The notes: generated from the sequence alone by a model not told the origin. Shown: positions 1-10,103, counted from the stretch's first letter. The stretch: 64,000 nucleotides of DNA from Victivallis sp. Marseille-Q1083 (GCF_903645315.1 NZ_CAHJXL010000001.1:186001-250000); one strand, 5' to 3'. Translations and numbers: made by a program.

Positions 1-2230
1 CCTGCAGCAGCATGGCCGCATCAAGACGCTGCAATTCCGCTTCCCTGGCGGCGGTGATGTCCCGGATGATGCCGAAATATTTCACCCGCCCCTGCCCGGC
101 GATTTCCACCGGCTTCACCATCATTTCGAAAAAGCGGCAATCCTTTCCCGTCTTGACCCGATAGGCAATCTCCAGTGATCGATCTTCCCCCTGCAGCAAC
201 CGATGCCAGGCCGCCAGAAAATTCTGCCGGTCTTCCGGCGCCACCCATTCCTCGACCGTCATCCGCCGACCGTCACGCCATCCCCAATACTCCGGCTGCG
301 GTTCGGCTTCCACCACGCAACCGTCGTCATATTGAAAATAAGTCATCTGCGCCACTTCGGCGGCCGCCTGCAGCATTTTATTCTGCAGCATAATCCGGTT
401 ATGCTTCTCATATTCCTCACCGATATCGCGGAAAACCAGCACCGCCCCGGCAATCCGTTCCGCCGCCTCCCTGATCAGCGCCACGTTCTCGGCGATATGC
501 CGCCGCGAACCGTCACGGGCCACCAGATCGGTCTGTCTCGGCCGGGCGGCGCCTTCCCCGTCCTGCAGAACCAGGCGCACCAGCGAAGGCACCGAAGCGC
601 CATCGGTCGGATCAACGGTGCGAAAACAATCCGCCAATTTCCGGCCGAGCAATTTTTCCGACGGCAGGCCGGTCAGTTCGGCCGCCACCGGATTCGCCAG
701 CGTGATCACTTCCTGCTCGTCGGTCGCGATCACCCCATCGCCGATCGACTCCAGCGTCAACCGGAAACGCTCCGCCAATGCCGCCATATTCACCTGCGCC
801 GCATGCAAATCCTCGACATCGGTCGAAACCCACAAAGCGGTTTCAACGCCAAAAATATCCCTCGACAGCTTCAACAATTTAGCCTGCCGCCGCCGGCCCC
901 GGCAATCGTATTCGATCGTCAACGGCTGTCCGGAGGCGAGCACCTGCCGGACCGGCTCCTGAAACGTATTGCGGATATCCGCCGGAAATTCCTGCAGCGT
1001 CCACGTCTCTGCGGCAAAATCGGGCGCCGCTTCATCGGTCACCTGCAGAAAATGAATCCGCCCTCTGGCATCCGCCGCCGCCACTCTGACCGGCAACGCC
1101 CTGAAAATCACCTGCAAACGGCGGGAATGCCGCTGCCGGCTGATGAGATGAAAGATGAAAACCAGCAAGGCGGCGATCAAAGCCGCCAAGCCGGAAGCGA
1201 TTTCCAGTTTATAACGCGACCAGAAAGAGCGCGGCGGGTGCAGGAGCAAGGTATCCGCCGGCAGCATTTCCGGCGTCAGATGATAACGCGCCAACAAATC
1301 GTAGTCGAAAACTGGCCGGCTCGCGCCGGTCGCCACCGGAATCCGCTCCGCCGCCTCCCCGTTCAACACCCGTTCCGCCAGCCGTGCGGCCTCGTAACCG
1401 TGCGCACCTCCCTCCACCATGACGCCGCCCGGAATCCCAGCCTCAAAGCCGCTGTCCTGGGTCATCAGGACCGACTTTGTCCGATTCTGAGCCATCTGTT
1501 CAAAAACCGAGCGAAGCAACTCCCGTCCCTCCGGCCGGCTCGAACGCCAGTTGTTGAAAACGACGAAAGAGTCGTCCGGCAGACCGGCAAGCTTCCGGAG
1601 CAGGTCCGCCGTCGTATCGTCGCGACCGTTGATCAATGTTATTTCCACCTCGGGCAACCGGACGGCGGCCAGTTGGTCCGCAGTGCTGCTGCCGTCGGTG
1701 ATCAACACGATATTGCGGGTCCGCGGCCAGAGCTGCAATCCCAGTTCGATGTTGCGCAGATTGACTTCCGGCATCGCCAGGCCGGTGACATTGCCCAGCG
1801 GCGGCCGGGCGGCGGCGCGAAAGCCGTGATAACCGCAGAAAACCAGCGGCAAATCAGCCGGCAAGGTCAACACCCGGTCGAAGAAAAGATCGGCCGCAGG
1901 GTTGCCGGCCGCCACAACCAGGTCGTAAGCGGCGCCGGACAACTGGCCGCGCAGCCTCCCGACCTCGCGGGCCGACGGCTCCAGACCGGGGGCATTCAAC
2001 ACATTCAATTCCAGCGTATCGATGGTCACCGGCAGCGACCGGTCGTGAAAATACCGTCGGAACCCGCTCAGCAGATCATTGGTCCATCGATAAGAGGCAT
2101 CGTAAGAGCTGATATATAAAATACGTTTGTCCGGCCGCTCCGCGTCAGTGTTTTCCACGCCCCGGCAAACGCTGACCCATCCCCCAATCAAAACCGCAGA
2201 AAACACTGCAATCAATCTTGCGGCCACCAT
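1..2230 (-). CDS. Sensor protein: ABC_sub_bind-like periplasmic domain, one TM segment, three PAS domains (3' end outside window)
   Basis: Open from an ATG at 2230 through the window edge, so about 743 residues are visible and the C-terminus is missing. A signal peptide (residues 1-24) is followed by a domain resembling periplasmic ABC-transporter substrate-binding proteins (about 35-320, starting RILYISSYDASYRWT). One transmembrane helix lies near 345-363. Three PAS-like domains follow (about 375-475, 488-610, 625-735), the second reading LESIGDGVIATDEQ. Known relatives use this layout in front of histidine kinase or GGDEF outputs, so this is probably a transmembrane sensor whose output module lies beyond base 1. 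The ligand cannot be predicted. It is separated by 127 bp from the efflux operon upstream and has its own candidate promoter at 2296-2323. Confidence 0.8.
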   Translation of the reverse strand, partial: MVAARLIAVFSAVLIGGWVSVCRGVENTDAERPDKRILYISSYDASYRWTNDLLSGFRRYFHDRSLPVTIDTLELNVLNAPGLEPSAREVGRLRGQLSGAAYDLVVAAGNPAADLFFDRVLTLPADLPLVFCGYHGFRAAARPPLGNVTGLAMPEVNLRNIELGLQLWPRTRNIVLITDGSSTADQLAAVRLPEVEITLINGRDDTTADLLRKLAGLPDDSFVVFNNWRSSRPEGRELLRSVFEQMAQNRTKSVLMTQDSGFEAGIPGGVMVEGGAHGYEAARLAERVLNGEAAERIPVATGASRPVFDYDLLARYHLTPEMLPADTLLLHPPRSFWSRYKLEIASGLAALIAALLVFIFHLISRQRHSRRLQVIFRALPVRVAAADARGRIHFLQVTDEAAPDFAAETWTLQEFPADIRNTFQEPVRQVLASGQPLTIEYDCRGRRRQAKLLKLSRDIFGVETALWVSTDVEDLHAAQVNMAALAERFRLTLESIGDGVIATDEQEVITLANPVAAELTGLPSEKLLGRKLADCFRTVDPTDGASVPSLVRLVLQDGEGAARPRQTDLVARDGSRRHIAENVALIREAAERIAGAVLVFRDIGEEYEKHNRIMLQNKMLQAAAEVAQMTYFQYDDGCVVEAEPQPEYWGWRDGRRMTVEEWVAPEDRQNFLAAWHRLLQGEDRSLEIAYRVKTGKDCRFFEMMVKPVEIAGQGRVKYFGIIRDITAAREAELQRLDAAMLLQ

Positions 2231-2295
2231 ATCGTTTCACCCCACAGTTGTGATCCGTCTTCCTTCCGGAGACTTTTTTCGGATTCATTCGGGTT

Positions 2296-2323
2296 AATAT
2301 ATCACCGCTTGATTTGATTACAA
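2296..2323 (-). promoter_or_regulatory. Candidate sigma70 promoter of the PAS sensor gene
   Basis: On the minus strand TTGTAA (2318-2323) and TATATT (2296-2301) are separated by 16 nt, in the AT-rich part of the 2231-2357 gap and about 65 nt before the start codon. Hand-identified only. Confidence 0.4.
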
Positions 2324-2357
2324 AGAGTTGCCGGTTCGAAGCCGCCGGCCGCCGGCC

Positions 2358-3776
2358 TCAAGGCCGCGGCGCCATATCCAGCGCGGCGGCAGCCTCAAGC
2401 TGCACTTTCGCCCGGTGCGCGTTGACGAGCGCCTCGGCCAGTTCGTTCTCACTGACGACATAATTTTCCTGCGCCGCATTCAGCCGGACGATGTCCACTT
2501 CGCCGACCTGGTATTCCTTGACGACCAGATCACGCTGCTCCCGCATGATATCGCGGCCGGCGGCAGCCAGCTCGGCCAGCTTCCGGTTGTGCACGCAGGA
2601 GGAATAGGCGTCGCGGATTTCCTGAACCGCCTTCAGCCATTCGTTCGTCCCGGTCAAATAAGCCTGGTCGAGTTCCGCTTTCGCCTCCCGACTTTTGTTG
2701 TAACGGCCGAACCCCTCAAAAAGATTCCAGGAGGCCAGCCCGCCGTAGTTGAATGAGTTGCCGGCCTCGTAGAAATTGCCGAAACCGGTCGGGTTGTTGC
2801 CGCTGTTTTGCGTCGAATTGGAACTGTAACTGTAATTGGTGAACACCGACATCGTCGGCGAAAAGCTGCTGTAGGAACGGTACAGTTGATACTTTAATAC
2901 CGCCAGATTTTCCCGCACCGCATTCAAATCCGGCCGCTGCTGCAACGCACTGTCCAGCAGCACGTCGATCGGCAGCGGCGGCTTGACCTCCCGTTCCAGC
3001 GGCGCAAACTGCAACTGCGGAGAAAAAGTCCCCTCCGGATAGCCCAGCAGCACCGCCAGCGCATACAACCCCAGTTCATAGCGGTTGCGCGCTTTGACGA
3101 TCTGCATTTCCGCCTGTTTGAGTCTGCCGGCAAAATTCAGTACGTCACTGCGGGACACTTCACCGACCCGATGGCGGATTTCCGCCTGCCGATACTGTTC
3201 CTGCTGGAAATCGGCGTCCGCCCGGGCGATCCGCTGCTGCGCCTGCGCAATCCGGATATCGTCATAAGCCAGACTGACCGCCTGCAGCAGCAGCCTTCCG
3301 GCGTTCTCACTCAAATGCTCCTGCATTTTGACGCCATGCCGGGCCGCCAGCAGTTGAAATTCCCGGGCCAGCCCGTCAAACACCACCCAACTGGCCTGTA
3401 CCGTCGTAAAAGTATAGAAGACGGTGTCCTGCTGCGAAGAACCGTTGTCCCGGCCGTCATACAACTGATCGCCGATCGCGAATGCGCCGCTCAAGGCCGG
3501 CGAATAAGCCCCCATCGCCTGATAATAACGCATCTTTGCCGAACGGACGGCGAAGAAGGCCGCCTGGTAGGTCGGATTGTTTGCCAGCGCAATCCTTTTG
3601 GCGTCCGCCAGCGTCAAGGTCGAAATGCCGTCCAGCAGCTTCAGGTCCCCCGACCGGACGACAGCCGCCTGAAAACTGGTTTCCTCAATCAGCCGGCCGG
3701 CCGGCGGCGGCGTATAACAGCCGCCGAACAGCAGTATGCCGCCAATCAAACTACAGATCACCGTTGGCGTCTTCAT
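2358..3776 (-). CDS. TolC-family outer-membrane efflux lipoprotein
   Basis: 472 residues, the usual length for OprM/TolC-type channels. The N-terminus carries a lipoprotein signal peptide with lipobox LFGGC (Cys about 20). Two tandem OEP-type repeats of long alpha-helical segments follow, with typical phrases such as LTLADAKRIALANNPTYQAA near the start and GGLASWNLFEGFGR in the second half. It should form the trimeric outer-membrane duct of the pump encoded just upstream. Its start overlaps the RND gene stop by 4 nt (ATGA), indicating translational coupling. The last residues (ALDMAPRP) are not a strong barrel signature, as expected for this family. Confidence 0.93.
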   Translation of the reverse strand: MKTPTVICSLIGGILLFGGCYTPPPAGRLIEETSFQAAVVRSGDLKLLDGISTLTLADAKRIALANNPTYQAAFFAVRSAKMRYYQAMGAYSPALSGAFAIGDQLYDGRDNGSSQQDTVFYTFTTVQASWVVFDGLAREFQLLAARHGVKMQEHLSENAGRLLLQAVSLAYDDIRIAQAQQRIARADADFQQEQYRQAEIRHRVGEVSRSDVLNFAGRLKQAEMQIVKARNRYELGLYALAVLLGYPEGTFSPQLQFAPLEREVKPPLPIDVLLDSALQQRPDLNAVRENLAVLKYQLYRSYSSFSPTMSVFTNYSYSSNSTQNSGNNPTGFGNFYEAGNSFNYGGLASWNLFEGFGRYNKSREAKAELDQAYLTGTNEWLKAVQEIRDAYSSCVHNRKLAELAAAGRDIMREQRDLVVKEYQVGEVDIVRLNAAQENYVVSENELAEALVNAHRAKVQLEAAAALDMAPRP

Positions 3777-6700
3777 TCCGCCGCTCCTCTCCCTTGCGCC
3801 GTACGGCGTTTTTTATACCAGTCGACCACACTTTGGCAGGCGATGAAAAACAGCGGGATCAACAGCACGCCGCCGGCAATGGCCAGGATCATGCCGCCGA
3901 CCACCGCTACCCCGATCGAACGCTGGCTGGCCGCGCCCGGCCCGGCCGCATAAGCCAGCGGCAGCGTACCGAAGACAAAGGCGAACGCCGTCATCAGCAC
4001 CGCCCGGAACCGCAGTTTCGCCGCCGCGCGGGCGGCCTCGGTGACCGACGCTCCGGCATCGTGGTGCTTTTTGGCGAAATCGACGATCAGGATGGCTGTT
4101 TTGCAGGCCATGCCGAACAACAGCACGATACCGATCTGCGTATAAATGTTGTTGTCGATCCCGGCCAGCGACAACAAACCCAGCGCCCCGGCCAGCGCCA
4201 GGGGAATCGCCAACACCACCGACCACGGCAGCATCCAACTGCCGTAGAGCGCCGCCAGGAAAAGAAAGATGAACACCACCGCCAGCGCAAACACCGACAC
4301 CACGCTGTTGCCGGCCAACTGTTCCTGATAGGACATGTCGGTCCACTGATAGCTCATCTCCGCCGGCAGAATTTGTCCGGCCAGGCGCTCCATCGCTTTC
4401 ATCGCCTCTCCGGAACTGCAACCCGGCGCCGGCGCCCCCTGAATCTGGGCGGCCAGCGCCAGATTGTAGCGGGTCAGATATTCCGCCGACACCGCGGTGC
4501 GGATTGTCGCCAGCGAAGCCATCGGCACCATCTGTCCCTGCCGGTTGGGAACGTAAAGCCGCAGGATGCGGTCGGCCAATTCACGATCCTGATCCCGCCC
4601 CTGCAATTCGACCTTGTACACCTGTCCGAACCGGTTGAAATCGTTAACGTAATTGAACCCCAGAATATTCTCCAGCAATTGATCGATCGCAGCGAGCGAA
4701 ACGCCCATTTTCAGCGCTTTGGCCCGGTCGATGTCCAGAAACAGATAGGGACTGTCGGCATTGAAGGTTGAAAAAACGTTGCGCAACTCCGGCTGCCGCA
4801 TCGCCGCCATCAGCATTTCATCCAGCACTTCCGCCAGCCGGGCCGGATCGGTCCCGGAACGCTGCTGCAAGACGAAATTGAAGCCGCCGGCCATGCCGAT
4901 GCCGGGAATCGGCGGCGGTTCGAAAAACATGACCATTGCCTCCGGCAGCTCTTCCTGCATCGCCAGTTCTCCCTTGGCCATGATCGCCCCGATCGGCTGC
5001 CGCGCCCGGATACGTTCAGCCCACGGCTGCAGGACGACGATGACGAACGCATTGTTCGCCGACGGGACGCTTTTGAGAATGTTGTAGCCGGGGGAAGCGA
5101 TGACGTCGGCCACCCCCGGCAGTTGCCGCAGCATTTTTTCCACCTGCGCCGTCACTTCCTCGGTTCTGGCCAGCGCCGTCCCGGACGGCAGTTCAACATT
5201 GGCGAAAAAAACGCCCTGGTCCTCTGCCGGCACGAAGCCGGTCGGCAATTTCGAATACCAGTAGCCGATCACGCCGGCCAGCAACAGATAAACCGCCAGT
5301 ACCAGAGCGGTCAACTTCGTCAGGCCGGCCAGCACTTTGCCGTAACCGCCGGACAATGCGCCGAAACCGCGGTTGAACCAGCGGAACAGAAAAAATTTCG
5401 GCGGCGTTTCACGGCGGCGCAGCAGCAGGGCGCTCAAGGCCGGGCTCAACGACAGAGCGTTGATGGCCGACAGCAGCACCGCCACCGACAGCGTGACGCC
5501 GAACTGGCGGTACAATTCACCGGTAATGCCGGACAAAAAGCAAATCGGGACGAACATCGCCAGCAGGACTGCCGTCGTCGCGACAATCGCCCCGGAAATC
5601 TGCGCCATCGACTTGCCGGCCGCCTCGGCCGGACTCAACTGCTCCTCCGCCATCAGCCGGCTGACATTTTCAATGACGATAATCGCATCATCGACGACGA
5701 TGCCGATCGCCAGGATCAAGGCGAACAGAGTCACCAGATTGATCGAATACCCCAACAGCAGCAGCACCGCGAACGTGCCGACAATACTGACCGGAATCGC
5801 CAGCGTCGGCACCAGCGCCATCCGCCAGTCCTGCAGGAAAATCAGCACGACCAACGCCACCAGCAGCACCGCCAGGCACAGCGTCTGCACGACATCATGG
5901 ATCGAAGCATGGATGAAATTCGTCGAATCGTATTGAAAACCATACTTCAGATCGGGCGGAAATTCCCGGCCGGCTTCCGCCATCAGCCGGCGGCATTCGG
6001 CCGACACCTCCAGACCGTTGGCATTGCTCAATTGAAAGACCAGCAGCATCACCGCCGGTTCCCCATTCAGCGTGCTGACGGTATTGTAGGTTTCGGCACC
6101 GAGCTCCACGTCGGCAATGTCTTTCATTTTCACCTGAGCGCCGCCGGGTTCGGCCCGGACAATGATGTTGCCGAACGCTTCGGTGGTCAGCAGACGCCCG
6201 CGGGTCTGCACATTGTACCGCATCAACTGGTCGCGGGCCGACGGCGCCGCGCCGACGGAACCGGAAGAGACCTGCATGTTCTGGCTCTGCAGCGCCTGCA
6301 TCACCTCCTCGACGGTGATTCCCATGCCCGCCATCCGCTCCGCATCCAGCCAGACGCGCATCGCGTAATCACTGCCGCCGAAAATCATCACCTCCGACAC
6401 CCCGCGAACCCGTTTCAGACGGTTCTGCAGATTGATCGCCGCATAATTGCTCATGAACAGCGTATCGTAACTGCCGCCGGGCGAATAGAGGGAAATCGCC
6501 AGCAGGATATTGCCGGTCTGTTCTTTGACGATAATCCCCTCGCGCTGCACCGCCTCCGGCAATTGCGGCGTCGCCCAGTTGACCCGGTCCTGGACATTCT
6601 GCATATTGCGTTCGCCGTCGGTGCCGATATCGAAGGTGGCGACGATATCGACCGAACCGGAATTGGCGCTGGTGGACTCCAAGTAAATCATGTCGCGGAC

Positions 6701-6916
6701 GCCGTCGACCTGATTTTCGATCGGTTCGACGACAGTTTGCAGCAAAGTCAAGGCATCGGCGCCCGGATAAGTGGTCGTAATATTGACCTGCGGCGGCGTG
6801 ATGTCCGGATACTGGGCAACCGGCAAAGCGACGATCGCCAATATGCCGCACAGCGTAATGACGATGGCGATGACCATGGCCAGGTAGGGATGCCGGATGA
6901 AAAGCGAATCATTCAT
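3773..6916 (-). CDS. RND multidrug efflux pump, HAE1 (AcrB-like)
   Basis: 1047 residues, full length for AcrB-type inner-membrane proton/drug antiporters. It starts with the canonical cytoplasmic end and TM1 (SLFIRHPYLAMVIAIVITLCG), then the porter domain (VALPVAQYPDITPPQVNITT). The proton-relay pair is present in TM4 (GIVVDDAIIVIENV), as is the TM10 lysine (GMACKTAILIVDFAKK). It overlaps both the upstream adaptor and the downstream channel gene by 4 nt, so the three form one transcription and translation unit. Substrates are most likely hydrophobic or amphiphilic toxic compounds; the sequence does not tell which. Confidence 0.96.
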   Translation of the reverse strand: MNDSLFIRHPYLAMVIAIVITLCGILAIVALPVAQYPDITPPQVNITTTYPGADALTLLQTVVEPIENQVDGVRDMIYLESTSANSGSVDIVATFDIGTDGERNMQNVQDRVNWATPQLPEAVQREGIIVKEQTGNILLAISLYSPGGSYDTLFMSNYAAINLQNRLKRVRGVSEVMIFGGSDYAMRVWLDAERMAGMGITVEEVMQALQSQNMQVSSGSVGAAPSARDQLMRYNVQTRGRLLTTEAFGNIIVRAEPGGAQVKMKDIADVELGAETYNTVSTLNGEPAVMLLVFQLSNANGLEVSAECRRLMAEAGREFPPDLKYGFQYDSTNFIHASIHDVVQTLCLAVLLVALVVLIFLQDWRMALVPTLAIPVSIVGTFAVLLLLGYSINLVTLFALILAIGIVVDDAIIVIENVSRLMAEEQLSPAEAAGKSMAQISGAIVATTAVLLAMFVPICFLSGITGELYRQFGVTLSVAVLLSAINALSLSPALSALLLRRRETPPKFFLFRWFNRGFGALSGGYGKVLAGLTKLTALVLAVYLLLAGVIGYWYSKLPTGFVPAEDQGVFFANVELPSGTALARTEEVTAQVEKMLRQLPGVADVIASPGYNILKSVPSANNAFVIVVLQPWAERIRARQPIGAIMAKGELAMQEELPEAMVMFFEPPPIPGIGMAGGFNFVLQQRSGTDPARLAEVLDEMLMAAMRQPELRNVFSTFNADSPYLFLDIDRAKALKMGVSLAAIDQLLENILGFNYVNDFNRFGQVYKVELQGRDQDRELADRILRLYVPNRQGQMVPMASLATIRTAVSAEYLTRYNLALAAQIQGAPAPGCSSGEAMKAMERLAGQILPAEMSYQWTDMSYQEQLAGNSVVSVFALAVVFIFLFLAALYGSWMLPWSVVLAIPLALAGALGLLSLAGIDNNIYTQIGIVLLFGMACKTAILIVDFAKKHHDAGASVTEAARAAAKLRFRAVLMTAFAFVFGTLPLAYAAGPGAASQRSIGVAVVGGMILAIAGGVLLIPLFFIACQSVVDWYKKRRTAQGRGAAE

Positions 6917-8064
6917 CGGTCCGCATCGCTCCGCGCCCGGCCGATCCGCACCGGCAAACCGGGCCGCAAGCGGGGATTGCCGGCGATAACCGCCCGTTCG
7001 CCGCTTTTCAGACCGCGGCGAATCACCACCTGTTCCCCGACGGCCGGTCCGACTTCCACCCGGCGCAATTCCAGAACGTTGCCGGCATCGACGACATAGA
7101 CGAACGCGCTGTTCTGATCGTATTGGACTGCCTGTTTGCCGACCAAAACCACCGCTTCCGGTTGCGGATTGGTCAGGATCACCGTGACGAACAATCCCGG
7201 CAGCAGCCGGTGTCGCGGATTCTCGAACAACGCCTGCAATTTAAGCGTCGCGGTCTGCGGCTCCAACTGGTTGCTCCAATAGGTGATTCGACCGGTTTTA
7301 TCGAAAAACGAGCCGTCGGCAAACCGGATGCGCACCGGCCAATCCGGCGATTTGCCCTGCGGCAGCGTCCGCAGCAGTTCCTCCGACAAATAACGGTCGC
7401 TGAGGTCGAATTCCACCCGTACCTCATCAATATAGGCCAACTCCGTCAACGGTAAATCGGGTACGCCGATGTAATTGCCGACGTCGGTTCTCGTCAGTCC
7501 GACCCAACCATCGAACGGCGCTTCCAACCGGGTATAACTCAAATTCAATTCCGCTTGCCCCCGGGCGGCTTCCGCCGCCGCCACTTCCGCTTCGGCGGCC
7601 TGTAAATCCGCCCGGGCGATATCGTAACGCTTCGGCGCAGTGACATTTTCTTCCAGCAGTTTCTCGGAACGGTCAAACTCCAAACGGGCATTGAGCGCCG
7701 CCGCCCGGGCTTTGGCCAATGTCGCCTCCGCCTGCTTGACCGCCAGCTCATAAGCAGCCGGCTCGATCAGATAAAGCAGCGTTCCCTGCTTGACATAGTC
7801 CCCTTCCCGGAAATTCCGCTGCTGCAGAAAACCGCTGACCCGGGCGACCAGTTGCAAGGTTTTCAACGGCTTGACTTCGGCGATCAACTCGTGGGAGGTC
7901 CGATATTCCCCCCCGACAACTTCCGTCACTTGAACCGTCATCGGCGGCAATGCCGGCGCCGGCGATTTTTCCTCCCGGCAGCCTCCCGGGACAACGACAG
8001 TCGCCGTGATGACGGCCAGCCGGCCGACCAGCCGACCGACTGCACCAAATTGCTGATTGCTCAT
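6913..8064 (-). CDS. RND periplasmic adaptor (membrane fusion protein, AcrA/MexA type)
   Basis: 383 residues. An N-terminal signal peptide has a cysteine in VVPGGCREEK suggesting a lipoprotein anchor. The biotinyl/lipoyl-like segment (ARVSGFLQQRNFREGDYVKQGTLLY), an alpha-helical hairpin rich in Ala/Glu (about 100-165) and the second lipoyl half (LSYTRLEAPFDGWVG) are all visible, followed by beta-barrel and membrane-proximal domains. First gene of the adaptor-pump-channel operon. A strong Shine-Dalgarno (GGAGGAGGGG) precedes the ATG at 8064. No dedicated regulator gene adjoins it, in contrast to the second RND operon at 32951-37912. Confidence 0.95.
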   Translation of the reverse strand: MSNQQFGAVGRLVGRLAVITATVVVPGGCREEKSPAPALPPMTVQVTEVVGGEYRTSHELIAEVKPLKTLQLVARVSGFLQQRNFREGDYVKQGTLLYLIEPAAYELAVKQAEATLAKARAAALNARLEFDRSEKLLEENVTAPKRYDIARADLQAAEAEVAAAEAARGQAELNLSYTRLEAPFDGWVGLTRTDVGNYIGVPDLPLTELAYIDEVRVEFDLSDRYLSEELLRTLPQGKSPDWPVRIRFADGSFFDKTGRITYWSNQLEPQTATLKLQALFENPRHRLLPGLFVTVILTNPQPEAVVLVGKQAVQYDQNSAFVYVVDAGNVLELRRVEVGPAVGEQVVIRRGLKSGERAVIAGNPRLRPGLPVRIGRARSDADR

Positions 8065-8968
8065 TTTACCCCTCCTCCCGGGTCGTAAATTGCATGATCA
8101 CGCTTTTTCGCCGCCTTTGTATTCAACTGTCAAGCGCAAAAACGATTCGAGGTGAGACCGGAAATACCGGCGATATGGTAAAATCATGTCGCCTTCCGTG
8201 TCCGCCAAGCCGGCCGAACCGCAGTCGGCGATTTTCCGGACACTTTCAGGCCAACCGACCGGCCGAACAACGGGCGAACCGTCAGCACACCCTGACCCGG
8301 CAAATAATTGAAATCCTCTCCTCTATTGATAAAATATGGCCAAACCGCTGAAAAGTCAAATTTTTTTCTATCCGGAATTGCCGGACACCGCAGACAACCA
8401 CCTTTCGCAGCCGTTCAAAATATCTTTATCTCAAGAAGCGATAAAGTGTCATGCCGGTTCTCCGGAATGCCTCTTGTATTGTGTCATTACAGAGATATCT
8501 TTTATCTCCAAGTATATGTGGTGCAGCATATCTTTGTTGTTGAGTAACATTTCACATTCATCGATATTTGCCGGAGCTGCTTTGCAATCCAGGATGACTC
8601 CATACCAGAATGGTCCGGAATGAGTTTCCTGACATCTATTTCGCCTTTTTTCATAGCTTGATACAATGTGGTTCGTGAATATCCCGGAAAGAGCTCAGCC
8701 TCTTTCAATGCAACCAATTATGGCGTATGAATTTACAAAGTTTAATTCCATAGAGAATGAATTTGAGTTTCCAGTCGTAGCCATGAGGAAAATTAGAGAT
8801 TTTTCGGTATTATAATTAAGAAATGATAATTTTTGATTTTTTGATCAATGCAAAGTTAATGAGCAAGGATAGACTTGAAACTCTACATTATTCCATCCTT
8901 TGTCCGGGAGAAATTCATGCAGTATTCAGGTAAAAAATAATTTTTTCGCTTTTTTTCATCCCCGGGGA
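8065..8968. other. Long AT-rich intergenic island
   Basis: About 900 bp between the divergent efflux operon and the regulator at 9030. From about 8400 onward the base composition is much richer in A+T than the neighbouring genes. I find one decayed HTH gene (8502-8717, minus) and a small hairpin around 8492-8508 (GAGATA-tctt-TATCTC), and no other convincing coding sequence. The right end runs into the promoter of the regulator. Confidence 0.6.
8502..8717 (-). pseudogene. Remnant of a small helix-turn-helix (excisionase/MerR-like) protein
   Basis: A 71-codon frame starting at TTG. Its first 30 residues look like a HTH_17-type DNA-binding domain (LKEAELFPGYSRTTLYQAMK, then KGEIDVRK). After that the translation becomes unlike any protein I recognise (cysteine- and threonine-rich tail). 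The start is weak and no ribosome-binding site stands out. The simplest reading is a decayed or frameshifted gene. A functional short DNA-binding protein is possible but less likely. Confidence 0.35.
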
Positions 8969-8997
8969 TTGACATCGTTCCCAAAATTTGCTATACT
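8969..8997 (+). promoter_or_regulatory. Consensus sigma70 promoter of the 9030 regulator
   Basis: TTGACA at 8969-8974 (perfect -35) and TATACT at 8992-8997 (5 of 6) with the ideal 17-nt spacer. Predicted transcription start near 9004. It serves the regulator and probably the whole 9030-18765 module. Confidence 0.85.
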
Positions 8998-9019
8998 ATT
9001 GTTGGTACAAGTTAACAAT
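8998..9019 (+). promoter_or_regulatory. Inverted-repeat operator overlapping the transcription start
   Basis: Arms ATTGTT (8998-9003) and AACAAT (9014-9019) flank a 10-nt spacer containing GGTACAAG, immediately downstream of the -10 box and reaching the start region. The position is typical of an autorepressor site. That the GntR protein encoded here binds it is inference. Confidence 0.55.
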
Positions 9020-9029
9020 GGAAGAAGCA

Positions 9030-10103
9030 ATGATACCAACCACTACAGATACCAAGTATAAATATCAGGAACTCAAGAGCTGCCTGATCGACCGGATCAG
9101 GAACGGGGTCTACCACGACGGCAAAAAAATCTCCTCCGAACCGGAATTGTGCAGAGAGTTCAGTCTGTCGCGCAATACGATCCGCCAGGCCGTCAAGGAA
9201 CTGGAGCAGGCCGGGTTCCTTTATCGCGTACAGGGCAAAGGGACGTTCGTCCGCAACCGGACGCCTGAACAATCACGGAAAATCGCGCTGATCATTTACG
9301 ACGTCTCCTACGCCACCCACCCGCTGACCGCCGGTTTGATCCGCGGCCTCGACGCGGTTTTGAGCGAAAACGGCTACCTGCTGGACATTCTGGCCAGTCA
9401 CCGCAACTTTCAGGACGAAAATTTCGCCCAGTTGGCCGCTCATTATGCCGGATTTCTAATTGGTGCCTATCAGATCGACCCGCTGATCCTGCAGGAGCTC
9501 CGCCGGCTGGAGGTGCCGCTCCTTTTTGTCAAGAATTACCAGCCGGACTGCTTGAACGACGCCATCCGGATCGATTTTCACCGGGCCGGCTATCTCGCCG
9601 CCGAGCACCTGATCAAGCTGGGCCGCGGCGAACTGGCGCTGGTTTACGGCGGCGATCAGGCCGCCATTTCCCGGGAATACCGCGCCGGCGTCGTCGATTG
9701 CTGTCTGGAATACGGCGCCCGGCTGCGCGGCAGCCATATTTATGAGGTGGATTTTCTCAACAGCGGCGGTGCGCTGCCGGCAATCGCCGACCGTTTGGCC
9801 GACTCTCCGTCCCGGCCGGACGGACTGCTGGCCATCGACGACCAGATCGCCGCCGAACTGATCCGGCTTCTGCAGGCCCGGAATCGGCGGGTCCCGCAGG
9901 ATATCGCCGTGGTCGGCTGCAACAACAACGAAATCGCCAGCCTGAATTCGCCGTCGATCACCACCATCGAAATCCCGACCTTCGCCCTCGGACAACTGGC
10001 CGCCCGGGAAATCATCAGCCGGATCGGCGGGACAGCGGAAAATCACGCGCCGCTGGAAGTAAAGCTATTGGCAGGAGAGTCAACCGCTGTCGCTGCAAAG
10101 TGA
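9030..10103 (+). CDS. GntR/LacI hybrid transcriptional regulator
   Basis: 357 residues. A GntR-type winged helix-turn-helix occupies about 5-75 ([20 protein letters not shown], then a wing with [12 protein letters not shown]). A LacI-type periplasmic-binding-protein-like sensor domain fills the rest ([58 protein letters not shown]). This matches the AraR-like subgroup, which senses sugars and releases DNA on binding. Start ATG 9030 is chosen because GGAAGAAG precedes it; ATG 9018 is an in-frame alternative. It is the first gene of a carbohydrate module and ends 40 nt before a pseudopilin gene. A near-perfect promoter and an inverted repeat lie just upstream, which suggests autorepression. Confidence 0.93.
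   Translation: MIPTTTDTKYKYQELKSCLIDRIRNGVYHDGKKISSEPELCREFSLSRNTIRQAVKELEQAGFLYRVQGKGTFVRNRTPEQSRKIALIIYDVSYATHPLTAGLIRGLDAVLSENGYLLDILASHRNFQDENFAQLAAHYAGFLIGAYQIDPLILQELRRLEVPLLFVKNYQPDCLNDAIRIDFHRAGYLAAEHLIKLGRGELALVYGGDQAAISREYRAGVVDCCLEYGARLRGSHIYEVDFLNSGGALPAIADRLADSPSRPDGLLAIDDQIAAELIRLLQARNRRVPQDIAVVGCNNNEIASLNSPSITTIEIPTFALGQLAAREIISRIGGTAENHAPLEVKLLAGESTAVAAK

Noticed and set aside
203-2119. Long open frame on the plus strand opposite the PAS sensor gene
   Set aside because: Antisense to a clear protein; Arg/Gln/His-rich composition is the usual shadow of GC-rich coding DNA. The same applies to long plus-strand frames opposite the RND genes (5123-7099, 34412-36115, 57681-60980).
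8094-8623. Several 80-95 codon plus-strand frames in the AT-rich island
   Set aside because: Overlap each other, lack ribosome-binding sites and show no domain or signal features.
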